Source: Bremia lactucae (taxonomy: Eukaryota; Oomycota; Peronosporomycetes; Peronosporales; Peronosporaceae). Taken from it: DNA of 64,000 nucleotides. The position numbers and the translations under genes were made by a program. The first letter of the stretch is position 1, and the number at the start of each line of letters is the position of its first letter. The notes beneath the pieces were generated by a model. It did not search any database and was not told the DNA's origin. It was given only the letters and a program-made list of their open reading frames with translations. The stretch is from positions 1,488,904-1,552,903 of the forward strand of contig NC_090622.1 in NCBI RefSeq assembly GCF_004359215.1, written 5' to 3'. Positions 1 through 9,840 of the stretch are shown here, one piece after another.

Positions 1-884
1 ACATGGCCCGCTTTTACTCGATCGGTAAAGAATTTATCGATCGCAAGTACTTGTTCACGAGGCAGTGGCCACTGCTTCATGACACAGTACTTCGAGCCCG
101 GTTTGAGCTCGATCTCATGTCGAGTGCCTTTATCCTTAGGCAACTCGCATGGAACTGCTTCAGGGAATACATCCCTGAATTCTATTAAATCCTCGTATAG
201 AGGATTTCCCTTGAGTGACTCCCAAGATTGAGTACTGTATCTTTCAATCCGAGTCTTCACATCGAGGACACTTTCGTCCATCGATGAGCTGCTGAGAACC
301 CGTTCGTTCTCTGCAAAAATTACCGCTGACCGAATGTCGGTTACGTAATCGTCCTCTGTGACGAGTACGCAGATCTGCTTGATTTTACCACCATGCAGAT
401 CTCTCAAGAACCGCTTAGGTTCTAGGGTTGGTAATTGAGTTATCTCCGAAGTTAATTTCGGAGGCGCATACAGATCAAGAGTATAAGCGCCTACTCTTGA
501 ACCGATATTAACCAAGACATTTAATGTCTCGGTTTCTTCCTGGAATTTATCCACAGGCTGCCGAGGGATTAATCCCTCGGGATCTTGTAGTCTAGTAACT
601 TCATCTATTTTGAGGAGGTTTCTCTTCAAGTGCGTGGGGACCTCTTCCCTAAACGTCTTCCGAGTGTGATTGCGCTATCACAGTCGGGTCCTCTTTGGTC
701 GACTCTCTACTCGACCTAGGATTATCGTGTTGTCCCTTTGGGGCAACCGGTATACTCCTTGAATATCGCCCACCAGGCGTACATTCATGTCTCAATCCAC
801 TCGGCTTCTTCGAGTGGTGGACCTTCGGCGCTGCCTGTGCATTAGCACAGCCGCCGGCATCTTACTTCACAGTGTGATTAGTAA
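1..884 (-). pseudogene. pol linker and N-terminal RT of A1
   Basis: On the minus strand 1-187 encodes the segment just before the RT palm: an acidic stretch with FPEAVP, then RHEIELKPGSKYC and KQWPLPREQ. This is the usual gypsy block preceding the fingers domain. The minus frame is open to base 1, so RT probably continues outside the window. 188-884 is the low-conservation protease-RT linker, also found in A2 (about 50720-51330) and D1 (24186-25050); it is interrupted by stops here. Confidence 0.7.
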
Positions 885-1447
885 TCACACTCGTACCAAC
901 GACCGTACACAAGTAAGGCCATCGCACTCATTCGTAGTACATCCACACGCTTGTGGACGCTCCAAGACGTTCATCAGATGGCCATCTGATGAACAAGTGG
1001 CAGGCATCTTTACGGATCGATGCTGCCAGCTGATCCTTGGCTCGTATTTTCTGAGCCAAGGTAAACCTAGGATGACATCAAATTTGTCATCCAAATCCAG
1101 TACGATGAAATCATCATACTGTAAATCTCTTAACGTGTAGTGAAATTTCACTACGCGTTTCATTACTGTTCTGTCGCAAGACGCACCGTCATCCTCGTTG
1201 GAGGGATGTCGCGCTCAACGTATTTGAGCCTACGACCCTCTAGTGACTGGCGACGAATAAAGTTATGCGATGCTCCGCAGTCGACTATGGCTCTAAGTGA
1301 TAAATCATTTGTCACTTTTAAATTATAGGTGATGAGGGATACCTCATCACCAGGTGCAGAGACACATAATGATTGTGTGTCTGGAGCAACTTTAGTCAAG
1401 AGATTTGCAAATTCTCTTGAGGTTGCTGGATCAGTAGGGCGTTGCAC
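885..1447 (-). pseudogene. Retroviral-type aspartic protease domain of A1
   Basis: Two minus-strand frames (1163-1447 and 885-1163) carry the pepsin-like retroviral protease fold. The catalytic motif VDCGASHNFI is intact, followed by the flap-region segment MTVRLAT and the second hallmark VILGLPWL about 100 residues on. A stop separates the halves (the first ends ...RLATEQ, the second begins MKRVVKFHY). It would cleave the Gag-Pol polyprotein. The A2 counterpart has DCEA instead of DCGA. Confidence 0.75.
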
Positions 1448-1771
1448 CCCTACTGACCCCGACCGTTTTTTGGCGGTCCGCCTCGCTGTTGCGATTTCGC
1501 AACAACGTCGGACCCGCGACCGTTGCCCTTTTTAGCATTCAATCCATAATTGCGTTCGGTACCTCTCGGTACTGGGCGTGGGGCACTGTACTCATGAGCG
1601 TAGTGTCCCTAAATTTGATTGTTCGAAAAGCGAGATTTCTCGCTTTCGACATAAGAGACGTCCATAGGTTCTGGACCTCCAAGCTCGTGTCGTCTTTAAG
1701 GACGATACAATGGCGAACTAGCTTGAGCCTGTATCAAGTTATAGTCCTCCTTTTTTCGAAACGGATATTGC

Positions 1772-2522
1772 TTATTCAAGCGTATCCAGTTCAAAGCGGA
1801 ATAGGTGGGTCCTTACGGTACCATCCGTAAGACTTTGCATGAACACCGTGGTCAACGTGGTACAACTCGCCAAGAGTCGTACGTGCTGGGCATAAGCGTG
1901 AACATCACGCTTGCCTTGCTTGAGTTTCAGAAGCTCTGATCGAGCTCTGAAATTAGCCATAGGCGGGTCAAACGTCGGTTTGACCGGGCTTTATAAACCT
2001 CTAGTGACCCAAAGACATATGGTTCGAGCAACTTAAGACCTAGTGCCCAAGTTTTAGCACGACCTGCCAAATTTGACTGAGCAAGTGCGACTTGCTTTGC
2101 ACGTCGACGATGTGGCGAGCCCTTATGGCATCGTCCAACTCGACAAACCATCTCCCCAGGGAGTCTTCTTCGACTCCCCTATACGTAGAGATGTCAATAT
2201 TTATAGTTTTCGGATGACGCGTGTGCGTCATCCCAGGTACAGGGGTCTGTACCTGTTGCAATCTCAACAGTTTTTCCTGTTAAGAGCTTTGCTGACTAAG
2301 CATGGCTACTTTCTCCTTCGCCCTGTCAAGTTCATGTTGTATGAACTTGGCAATGGCTGGATTGAAGGCATCTCTGTCAAAACCAGACAGCATGACCAGG
2401 ATGGCATCGTTCCCTACGGTCGAACTCATTCGTTGGATCACACTCCTTTCTATGTCACTTAAAAATGAGTAGCTATCACGCGGAACGTGATTCGCATTCC
2501 CATTATCATCTGACATGTCCAT
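1772..2522 (-). pseudogene. Gag of A1, frameshifted
   Basis: The start at 2522 (MDMSDDNGNANHV) matches the gag starts of A3 (7557) and, degenerately, A2 (49025). Three overlapping minus frames (2280-2522, 2040-2267, 1772-1960) together cover the A-type gag: an N-terminal helix-rich segment (FLSDIERSVIQRMSS), a central capsid-like segment (DISTYRGVEEDSLGRWFVEL) and a C-terminal part (KQGKRDVHAYAQHVR). At least two frameshifts and one stop break it. The CCHC knuckle visible in A2 at 49938-49980 is degenerate here, near 1590-1640. Confidence 0.75.
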
Positions 2523-2572
2523 GTTAGATGATAGAATTGTGGTCCTTGGACGGACTACAAAGTGCTACCAGG

Positions 2573-3031
2573 TGTAACAGGGAACTGCCGACTTGTACTG
2601 CTTCAGCACAAGTCCACTTTCCACTGCTTCAGTACAAGTCCACTTTGCACTGCTTCAGTACAAGTCCACTTTGCACTGCTTCAGTGCAAGTGGTACCACA
2701 CGTCACTTCACTTCACGTGCACTAGTACGTGCAGAGGAAGACTCTGTTTAAAACACATTTCTTAAAATTCTTTAAAGATGGTTAAAACTAAACATGTTTT
2801 AATATAATTAAGTTCTTCAGTTTTTATCTATTCAATACTAACTTACTTTAAACCTTTATAAAACATGTAATAAATTCTTATCTGTCTCTCTCTTTGCGCG
2901 CGTCCAGTGCTGACTGGACCTCGGAGCAAGTAGATATGATGACCTATATCCACCAATGGATAAGCATTCCGAATATAACAATGTAAAGTTTTTTTTTTCA
3001 AATATTATCAGCTTTTTCGATAAAATATTAA
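2573..3031 (-). repeat. LTR-A, 5' LTR of A1, truncated
   Basis: It begins (plus-strand view) TGTAACAGGGAACTGCC, the reverse complement of the 3' terminus of LTR-A, immediately beside the primer-binding site TGGTAGCACTTTGTAGTCC (minus strand, about 2552-2572). Similarity to the full minus-oriented copy at 57050-57488 continues to the A/T-rich run at 3021-3031 and then stops. About 50 bp of the U3 edge are therefore missing. Confidence 0.8.
2597..2694. repeat. Four-copy 25-26 bp tandem repeat inside LTR-A
   Basis: CTGCTTCAGTACAAGTCCAC-like units start at 2599, 2624, 2650 and 2676. The LTR-A copies at 48187 and 57050 have about two units and the one ending at 8926 fewer, so this is a length-variable minisatellite within the LTR. 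Confidence 0.85.
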
Positions 3032-3153
3032 GGGAGCCGGTGAAGCCACACACCCACACTCTTTCCCCGTCTGTCTTAAATAAAAGCGTCAATTATTACC
3101 ACTGTATGGGTCATTCCACTGCATCCAAAAAGCAAGAGTTAATCCTTTAGAAT

Positions 3154-3680
3154 TATAACGAGCTAAAGTTGCCCTAATGCTACACAGTCACCGTTAAGTA
3201 CACTTGGTGTACTTAAAGGGATGGTCAATTACTTAAGAAAGTAATTAGTCCCACCACTCGGGTATGGTTCACATTTGTGATCATCCTTTTGAATGCACAT
3301 AGGTGCATTCACATTAGGAGGGATGACGGCTAACGTCATCCGTTACGCGAGGTATTTAGAAAGATATACCTTGCAATACATATTGGTGTTATCTAGAGAT
3401 ATGACATTTTATGATTGGTAAAAATAGGTACTTATATTTAATACGATTAAAAAAAAATAGTCTGAAAACTACTCCCTACTTGGTAAGTGCGCACGAAGAG
3501 TCGGATCACCGCTCCCGTGACGACACGTAACCAGAGTACTTAGTCCGTTGGGTGAGGTCGCTAAGGCGCCCACCACAACTACCTCAGTGCACGCAAGAGA
3601 AGAAGGTCAAATTGCTTCCTCGCTGTGCTAGGGTGTGTGCCTAAGTAGAGCGTGGCCGCATTACGACGTGCCCGCTTACA
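3154..3680 (+). repeat. Solo LTR-B
   Basis: A 527-bp LTR equal in length to the 5' LTR at 13708-14234 and similar throughout (degenerate start TATAACGAGC; end GACGTGCCCGCTTACA). No element interior adjoins either side. The flanks AGAAT / AAAAT could be a decayed 5-bp target duplication, consistent with LTR-LTR recombination after insertion. Confidence 0.85.
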
Positions 3681-4026
3681 AAAATCGTTTTTAGGTCGCC
3701 CTTTTAACCTGTGGTGCATCACCCCCTTCCCCAAATTAAATTAGGACACCGCTATATCCACACACCCTAATTATCTACATGAGAGTAGCGACTGCACATC
3801 AGAAACCGTGTTTTTGTTTGGCGGTGTTAAATGTGCGGTTTTGACCAGATGAAAAAAAGCCAAGAGCGCCTGCAATTGATTGGCGAGTCATAAAAAGAGC
3901 GAAAAGAAAGTGCAGCAAATTGAGCAGCGAGGGAGAAATTGAGCATGCATGTTAGTTAGTCTTTGGAGGTCAAGCTAAGGATGAATTTAATTACTTTACT
4001 TCTACCAACTTTTAGCGGATCTCTTC

Positions 4027-4083
4027 GATAATTTTAATAACTCCTTTTAGTGTTAATTTCATGTAACGATACACCCCGTTACA
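4027..4083 (-). repeat. LTR-A edge fragment
   Basis: The block TGTTAATTTCATGTAACGAT followed by ACACCCCGTTACA is the outer U3 edge of a minus-oriented LTR-A. The left part is diverged. No interior sequence is attached. Confidence 0.6.
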
Positions 4084-4524
4084 CCCACCATGAGCCACAA
4101 TTGCCTTATGTTCTGTTTTTTACTGGCTTTCGTTCGTAATTTCTTCGCTGAAAAAACACCTTGCTATTCAACATGACAGTACGCATATATTGCGAAGTCT
4201 TTTGCAGACCTTCCGAGCTACTGAAGCTGGAAAGGCCTGCATAAAGGTTTCTCAATATATATTCTAATAATCAACAAGTTGCTACAATTACGCTACACTC
4301 ATAGCGGTAGATAATTAAGAGGTGTGGCTACATCAATTCTCAAATGAAATTTAGCGGGGGGATAAACCCAGTCCAAAAGGGATCTAAAGACGACTCTAAA
4401 GGAAAGATTGTCAATTTTGCGATATAGCGGAATAATGAAACTGTTCATGCGTAATCTGTAGTTTTATTTGATTAAAACAAATACACGGTGAGGGTGTGGC
4501 TATACCAAAAAAAGGGGGGAGCTG

Positions 4525-4578
4525 TATTAATTAACAACCTTTAAGTGTTAATTTCATGTAACGATACTCCCCGTTACA
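4525..4578 (-). repeat. LTR-A 54-bp edge fragment starting at the recurrent breakpoint
   Basis: It starts exactly at TATTAATTAACAACC and ends CCCCGTTACA. The left boundary is the same position at which the LTR at 48187-48570 ends, giving complementary halves of one break site. Confidence 0.7.
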
Positions 4579-4843
4579 TACGCGACGCAAGCGTACATTC
4601 CGAGATATTAACCTCACATCAAGAGTTTCTGCTTTAACTGTATCAGTAATCACGATAAATTTTTCTTTTTATTATTATCTTGCGTACTGTTGAATGACAT
4701 GTTTGTATTTGCAAAGCCACTCTTGCATACAGACGGCCGACCAAATTGATTTAATGATTCGTGTTTTTGTGCTGATAAAAGCGCATAAGCTGTTAGGGAG
4801 TTCACTTTTTGCATCTAGTGCTCGATTGACCAACCACGTCGCT

Positions 4844-4856
4844 TCATTCTTCACTT
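4844..4856 (+). promoter_or_regulatory. Oomycete initiator-like element
   Basis: TCATTCTTCACTT fits the published oomycete core-promoter initiator pattern TCATTYYNCAWTT except at the W position. It lies 46 bp upstream of the ATG at 4902, a typical short 5' UTR distance, which supports that start. Assignment is by pattern only. Confidence 0.55.
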
Positions 4857-4901
4857 AAATGCTTTATAAGCCAACCAAATTACTCGTAATCATTTACGCG
4901 A

Positions 4902-6947
4902 ATGGCTTTTGACCCACGGTGCGTGGCATACGAAGGCCGCTTGCAGGCCGACCACCGCACAGCCGAGTACATAGGCCGTGGGAACCATGACGCTGATGCA
5001 GCATGCTTTCGATCGAGGCATCCAGTCGGTTTCTGTGCGTCATCTCGCATCTTTTACTATGAGACTCGAATCCTCGCGACTTTACCTCCTTCTTCCGTTC
5101 CGCCACAAAGAGCATCATCTGCTTTAGCATTACGCCCAACGACAGACCATGCCATTCACGACCAAATTCCTCCAAGTGTGCAGGAAGATCTGGATCCTGA
5201 AGTCTGGAATACCAACCTCGTGCACCACCCGCTGTTGTCGCACGAAGGACGTGCGCATACAATGTTTTCCCAAAATCCTCGCCTTCGGCATTTTACGCGA
5301 CATCGAACGCTTCGTCCTAGTGAAAAAAAGCGATTCCATCATCAAGTGGCCGTGGGGTTTATAATCGACGAAATTGAACAAATGCCTCATGTAACAACTC
5401 CAATCGGAATTAATAGGACTCGCAAGCCATCTGGAAATTTAAAAAAATCGAGGAAAACAGATGGTTTTAACGAAGCCAACGAACGTGCGGCGAATATTGA
5501 CACGACTTCTCCGACGATTGATCACCGAAATTTAGGAGAAAATGTGAATTCGTTGGCTTATGTTGGTAAATCGGGGACCGTACTTGCTTCTGGACACCAA
5601 GTTCTGCAGTGCGAACGCTACGGAGCTGGTGACGTGGTTGGCTGTGGCATTTTATGGGATACCCATACGTTCTTTTTCACGTGTAATGGCACTTTGGTGG
5701 GCAAAGTCGCTGCTCGAGACGTGCCAGACTTGGATCCCTTTGAACAAATTGACACTCGGGATGAAAACGAGTGCTGGAGTGATTTCGAGAGCGACGACGA
5801 TGACGAGTTTAATGACTGGACGGAAATGAAAGCCTTGTACCCAGCCGTGAGTCTTCATGGCATTGGTGAGTGTGTGCAAGGCGTTTTTGAAAAGCACGCG
5901 TTCCGCTTTGATGTACAAGAGTTTGAAACACAAGTGCATTCAGACCGGCAACGTCTTTTGCATATTGAGAGTGAACAACAAAAAACACAAAGCGTGTCCA
6001 GCAAATTAGAAGAGGCTGAATTGACAGTCGAGGACTTTGTACAAGAGTATTTGGTCTTTCATGGCTATGAGAAAGCTTACGTGGCCTTGAAAGGAGCTCA
6101 AGCGCCTCGAAAAAGGCCTCTTCAGTCTATTAATTGCGTTCACGAAAGCAAGAATGTTGTTTCGAGTGTAGAAGCGAATTGTAGCGAGTTCACTACGATT
6201 TCAAGTGACGGTAGACCTTTAAACCCCGTACTGCTCGAGACATTAAATTTTCGCCATCACGTGCGAGAACTCATTCAATGCTTTCAAACAGCTCAAGCGC
6301 TTGAATTGATCCAGCCATATGGCAATCAATTGAATTTGCAATTGAAAGACTTTAAAACGATTCGTTTCAACTGTCACCTTTTATGTGTCGTCGACGAATT
6401 AACAAGACCGTCTATGATTCAAGCACGTGAAAACGAAAGCAAAGGGATGAAAACCAAAACGTGGAATCCAGAGAGTGCGATTGCAGTCGCACGACGCGTT
6501 TTCAGAGACGATTCAATGCCTCAGAAACACCAACGACACGTGCATGGAAGCAGGTTGAAAGATGACCAGGACATTGCGGCAGTCATGAGCTTGCTGCTCT
6601 ACGACCAGCGCGAGAGGGTTCCATTGACTTGGCGAGGGCAATTCTTTCTCACGTCGGCGTTTCGCGAGTCCGTTATTGATCATGTGAATCGGTTTCTACT
6701 TGAACGAACGGACTTGGTAGGGCCGCAAGGCTCAAGTTTCGAGACGTTTTTATGCCGTCTCGAAACGTTGCAACACGAGTGTTTAAACCATGGGTGTCAC
6801 GTGTATCCTGAGGATCCAAACGACTTGACGACAGAGATCCGCAAGATGCCATGCCGACGAGCGTCTATGTCGTCGAGTTTTGAGGATTCGTCGTCGTCTT
6901 TGAGCGAACTCGAGGACCAAGTGCACGAGAATGACATGCAGGCGTGA
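4902..6947 (+). CDS. RanBPM/GID1-like SPRY-LisH-CTLH protein
   Basis: Intact 681-codon single-exon gene. The N-terminus starts the SPRY domain (YIGRGNHDADAA at 23-34; IFYYETRIL at 50-58), which resumes at HQVAVGFI (147-154) and runs through GAGDVVGCGI (241-250) to LYPAVSLHGIGE (312-323). Two insertions expand it: about residues 60-145, and an acidic patch at 277-308. A LisH motif lies at about 376-400 (FVQEYLVFHGYEKAY), a CTLH segment at about 440-500 (LNFRHHVRELI) and a CRA-like helical C-terminus at about 520-655. In yeast and animals this family scaffolds the GID/CTLH ubiquitin ligase, recruiting substrate adaptors in cytosol and nucleus; that role here is by homology. A serine-rich acidic tail ends the protein. 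A Copia LTR begins about 75 bp past the stop. Confidence 0.92.
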   Translation: MAFDPRCVAYEGRLQADHRTAEYIGRGNHDADAACFRSRHPVGFCASSRIFYYETRILATLPPSSVPPQRASSALALRPTTDHAIHDQIPPSVQEDLDPEVWNTNLVHHPLLSHEGRAHTMFSQNPRLRHFTRHRTLRPSEKKRFHHQVAVGFIIDEIEQMPHVTTPIGINRTRKPSGNLKKSRKTDGFNEANERAANIDTTSPTIDHRNLGENVNSLAYVGKSGTVLASGHQVLQCERYGAGDVVGCGILWDTHTFFFTCNGTLVGKVAARDVPDLDPFEQIDTRDENECWSDFESDDDDEFNDWTEMKALYPAVSLHGIGECVQGVFEKHAFRFDVQEFETQVHSDRQRLLHIESEQQKTQSVSSKLEEAELTVEDFVQEYLVFHGYEKAYVALKGAQAPRKRPLQSINCVHESKNVVSSVEANCSEFTTISSDGRPLNPVLLETLNFRHHVRELIQCFQTAQALELIQPYGNQLNLQLKDFKTIRFNCHLLCVVDELTRPSMIQARENESKGMKTKTWNPESAIAVARRVFRDDSMPQKHQRHVHGSRLKDDQDIAAVMSLLLYDQRERVPLTWRGQFFLTSAFRESVIDHVNRFLLERTDLVGPQGSSFETFLCRLETLQHECLNHGCHVYPEDPNDLTTEIRKMPCRRASMSSSFEDSSSSLSELEDQVHENDMQA

Positions 6948-7021
6948 AATTGAAGGATGCAGATGGAAATTCTCTTTCAGTTTCAATCGAAAGCGGGGGG
7001 CTGGCTATTAAGTGGATCCAA

Positions 7022-7063
7022 GTGTGTAACGATGAGATCGACTCGTCGTTTTGTTACTGATAT
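7022..7063 (+). repeat. Copia 5' LTR, left piece
   Basis: GTGTGTAACGATG to TTGTTACTGATAT corresponds to 12900-12943 of the 3' LTR. It ends with GATAT (7059-7063), the left copy of the A3 target duplication. Confidence 0.75.
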
Positions 7064-7506
7064 TATAACGGGGTGTATCGTTACATGAAATTAACACTTA
7101 AAGGTTGTTAATTAATATATTATCTAAAAGGTACATAATTTTTGGAGAATATTACGTTATATAGTAATGTTCAGAATTCTTATCCATAAATAGGTATAGA
7201 CCATTTTATCTATTTATTCCGCAGACTAATCAGCTGTAGATATAAACAAAATAAAGAGACAGATAAGATAAGAATTCAGTTGCATGTTTATTATTAGTTT
7301 ATAATTCAGTTAAAGTAACAGACAGAAAGAAGAGATACTTTAATTATATTAATACAGTTTTCATTTTACCCTCTTTAAGCTAGTTACCTTAAAGAGAAGT
7401 CTTCCTCTGTACGTGCTAGTGTTGGTCTAATGTTAGGCAGTCCTCGCAAGTGGATTATGTGTAGTTGACTTGTACTGAAGCATCCAAGTCGTAGTGCCCC
7501 GTTACA
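7064..7506 (+). repeat. LTR-A, 5' LTR of A3 (443 bp)
   Basis: Starts TATAACGGGGTGTATCG (a TGTAACGGGG variant) and ends AGTGCCCCGTTACA, followed by the primer site CCTGGTAGCACTTAGTAGTC at 7507. The most complete plus-oriented LTR-A, useful as reference for the truncated copies. Confidence 0.88.
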
Positions 7507-7526
7507 CCTGGTAGCACTTAGTAGTC
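7507..7526 (+). promoter_or_regulatory. Primer-binding site of A3
   Basis: TGGTAGCACT directly after the LTR is the place where a tRNA 3' end (..AGTGCTACCA) would prime minus-strand synthesis. The first eight bases TGGTAGCA match the complement of eukaryotic initiator tRNA-Met, but the later bases do not clearly match. The same core is seen in A2, A1 and F1. Confidence 0.5.
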
Positions 7527-7556
7527 CGTCCAAGGACCACATTTCCCTCATCTAAC

Positions 7557-8480
7557 ATGGACATGTTAGATGATAGTGGGAATACGCATCACGTTTCCCG
7601 TGAAAGCTTCTCCTTTCTAAGTGACATAGAAAGGAGTGCGGTCGAACGGATGAGTTCGACCGTAGGAATTTTGGCAATGCTGTCCAATTTGGACAGAGGT
7701 GCCCTCCATTCAGCCATCGCCAAGTTCATACAACATGAACTTGACGATAAAGGAAAAGGTAGCCTTGCTGAATCAGCAAAGCTCTCAACAGGCGAAACTG
7801 TTGAGATTACAACAGGTACAGACCCCTGTACCTGGGATGACGCAAACGCGTCGTCCCGAAACTCTAAAGATTGACATCTCAAAATATAGGGGAGTCGAAG
7901 AAGACTTTCTTTTAAGATGGTTTGTCGAATTAGACGATGCCATAAGGGCACGTCACATTATCGACGAGCAAATGCAAATCGCATTCGCTCAATCAAATCT
8001 GGCAGGTCGTGCCAAAACTTGGGCATTGGGCCTTAAGTTACGCGACCCACCTGTCTTTAAGTCGCTAGAGTTTTTAATGCTCGGCTCAAACAGATGTTTG
8101 AACTGCCCAAGGCTGAGTTCGAAGCTCGATCAACTTCTAAAACTCAAGCAAGCAAGCGTGATGTTCTCGCTTATGTCCAGCACATACGACTCTCAGCGAG
8201 TTGTATCACGAGCAACCCAGTTCATGAACACACATTGATTACAATGTTCTTGCAAGGTCTTATGGATGGTCCCGTAAAGACCCACCTGTTCCACTTGGAA
8301 CTGGATACGCTTGAGGAAGCAATCCGTTGCGGAACAGGAGGACTTTAGCTTGAGACAAGCATAATACCTTAAATAAATTTGTGTAAAAATATGGGTAAAA
8401 GGGTATGAGCTCGTCATCGAATCGTCCCCCAAGACGACACGAGCTTGGAGGTCCAAAATCTATGGACCTCTCTTATGTCG
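7557..8480 (+). pseudogene. Gag of A3, frameshifted
   Basis: Starts MDMLDDSGNTHHV at 7557. The first frame runs to 7874, but gag homology shifts to the frame of 7699-8238 near 7745 (KIDISKYRGVEEDFLLRWFV) and to that of 8094-8348 (KRDVLAYVQHIRL) later. The final part (about 8420-8500) has the basic, SSNRPPRR-like linker that precedes the zinc knuckle in A2. It is cut by the N gap. Confidence 0.75.
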
Positions 8481-8501
8481 GAAGCGAGAGACCTCGCTTT
8501 T

Positions 8502-8601
8502 NNNNNNNNNNNNNNNNNNNNNNNNNNNNNNNNNNNNNNNNNNNNNNNNNNNNNNNNNNNNNNNNNNNNNNNNNNNNNNNNNNNNNNNNNNNNNNNNNNN
8601 N
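8502..8601. other. Assembly gap (100 N)
   Basis: A round 100 N marks a gap of unknown size between gag and 3' LTR of A3; a whole pol could be missing here. Confidence 0.98.
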
Positions 8602-8926
8602 GGTATAGACCATTATATCTATTTATTCCGCAGACTAATCAGCTGTAGGAGTAATCAAAGAGAGTTACAGATAAGATAGAGATAAGAATTCAATTACATG
8701 TTAAGTATTAGATTATAATTCAGTTAGCATTTACAAAGATAGAAAAAGAGACCCTTAATGATATTAATACAGTTTTCATTGAACCCTCTTTTAGCTAGTT
8801 ACCTTAAAGAGAATTCTTCCTCTGCACGTACTAGTGTACGTGAAATAACGTAAGGCACCACTCGCAACTGAAGCAGTGCGAAGTGGACTTGTACTGAAGC
8901 AGTACAACTCGTAGTGCCCCGTTACA
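8602..8926 (+). repeat. LTR-A, 3' LTR of A3, partial
   Basis: Matches 7190-7506 (GGTATAGACCATTATATCTA onward) and ends GTGCCCCGTTACA. Its left part is lost in the gap. Confidence 0.85.
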
Positions 8927-8931
8927 GATAT

Positions 8932-9067
8932 CGTAATATCGATATCGATAGGCTTAGAGTAGTACAACGAGACGAACTAAGGAACTAGCTAGATGATAAT
9001 TTACTTTTCATTTTACCTTCTTCAAAGCGTTTCCACCTTCAATCGTCCTTGGCTGCTGCGAAAGTCA
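8932..9067 (+). repeat. Copia 5' LTR, right piece
   Basis: Resumes right after the GATAT duplication and matches 12944-13075, ending CTGCTGCGAAAGTCA. A possible primer site (TTAGGTTATGAGCCC) follows at 9068. Confidence 0.75.
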
Positions 9068-9298
9068 TTAGGTTATGAGCCCAACCACGCCTACCGCAGG
9101 CGATGTACTTCGCGAAAATAACTGCTTCGTGTGGGTGTTCAACGCGAGGATGAGGCTGACAAAGAAGGGATTTCCTAGAGCTTTTAGATGCTTTGAAGGT
9201 TCTAGAAGAAGGAATACGCAATTACGTCAACTTGTAAAGTCAACGACATGAACGCCTTCGCGATTGTGTCAACAATGATCAGCACAAATCTTTAGTCA

Positions 9299-9840
9299 AT
9301 GGCGCGCACGGCGAAGATAGCGGCAGAAGCGTGGGACATACTGACGACTTTCCTCCTGCGACAAAGTATGCACAATCGTGTGCAGCTGCGACGGCAACTA
9401 CGTGAGTTCAAGTTGGCCAAGGGAGGAAGCATCATGAACCACTTCCTGAGATTTGACGAGCTGTGCTTGACTATGCAAGCTGTCGGACAAGAGATCTTAC
9501 CGGAGGACATTTGATATTCCTATTGGGTTAGTCTAACGAGAAATTATGACCCCGTCATCCAGATAATTGAGAACATGCCTGACATGACAATATTTCACGC
9601 AAAGGAAATGCTGAGACAGGAGTACGATGGAATCACGAGAACAGAGCACCAGGAAGTCGCGCTGAAAAGTACGCATACTTCCAAGTACAAGAAAGGACCG
9701 CGCCGACTTGAAGGGAGATCAAGTTTAAGAGGTGAAAAGTTCTCGGGAAGATGTTACCGATATACCAAATAAGATAATAAGCGTCAAGATTGAAATTCTG
9801 CACAAGTGGAATTAGAGCGAGCTGGAGAAGAGAGAGCATT
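9299..9840 (+). pseudogene. Copia gag (UBN2-type)
   Basis: 9299-9514 has the conserved Copia Gag segment VQLRRQLREFKLAKGGSI followed by FDELCLTMQAVG. 9575-9772 continues (FHAKEMLRQEYDG) to a zinc-knuckle relic, CYRYTK then a stop, where CX2CX4HX4C is expected. At least two in-frame stops. It would form the capsid of virus-like particles. Confidence 0.75.

Larger units (their letters stand above)
1..3031 (-). mobile_element. Ty3/Gypsy element, family A, copy A1 (5' part, runs off window)
   Basis: Reading leftwards the order is LTR, gag, protease, start of reverse transcriptase; the rest lies beyond base 1. The gag, protease and RT segments match copy A2 (48571-53030, +) and the D copies in protein sequence. 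Stops and frameshifts break gag and the gag-protease link, so the copy is inactive. The region 1448-1771 between gag and protease holds a degenerate relic of the zinc-knuckle segment. The right edge ends inside the LTR at an AT-rich site where other LTR-A copies also break. Confidence 0.85.
3681..4900. other. Intergenic stretch with inverted-repeat arm and LTR scraps
   Basis: No convincing gene. About 3690-4310 is imperfectly similar, in reverse complement, to 13080-13700. For example 3785-3870 corresponds to about 13520-13640, and 4195-4300 to about 13085-13190, sharing GAGCTACTGAAGCTGG. Two LTR-A edge fragments lie inside (4027-4083 and 4525-4578). Motifs resembling GGGTGTGG(C/A)TATACC occur near 3747 (reverse), 4318 and 4492. 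The last 300 bases hold the putative promoter of the RanBPM-like gene. Confidence 0.6.
7064..8926 (+). mobile_element. Ty3/Gypsy family A, copy A3, inserted in Copia 5' LTR
   Basis: LTR-A at both ends, flanked by the 5-bp duplication GATAT (7059-7063 and 8927-8931). Only gag is seen before the 100-N gap; pol is either missing or hidden in the gap. Being nested, A3 is younger than the Copia insertion. Confidence 0.85.

Noticed and set aside
2597..2694. CRISPR-like array
   Set aside because: Units are directly adjacent without unique spacers and lie in a eukaryotic LTR.
3747..3766. Terminal inverted repeat of a defined DNA transposon (GGGTGTGTGG motif)
   Set aside because: No transposase, no matching pair at a sensible distance and no target duplication could be shown; kept only as a motif observation.
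4894..5262. Minus-strand frame of 122 codons over the RanBPM-like gene
   Set aside because: It is antisense to conserved SPRY coding sequence and has no recognisable domain; a shadow of the real gene.
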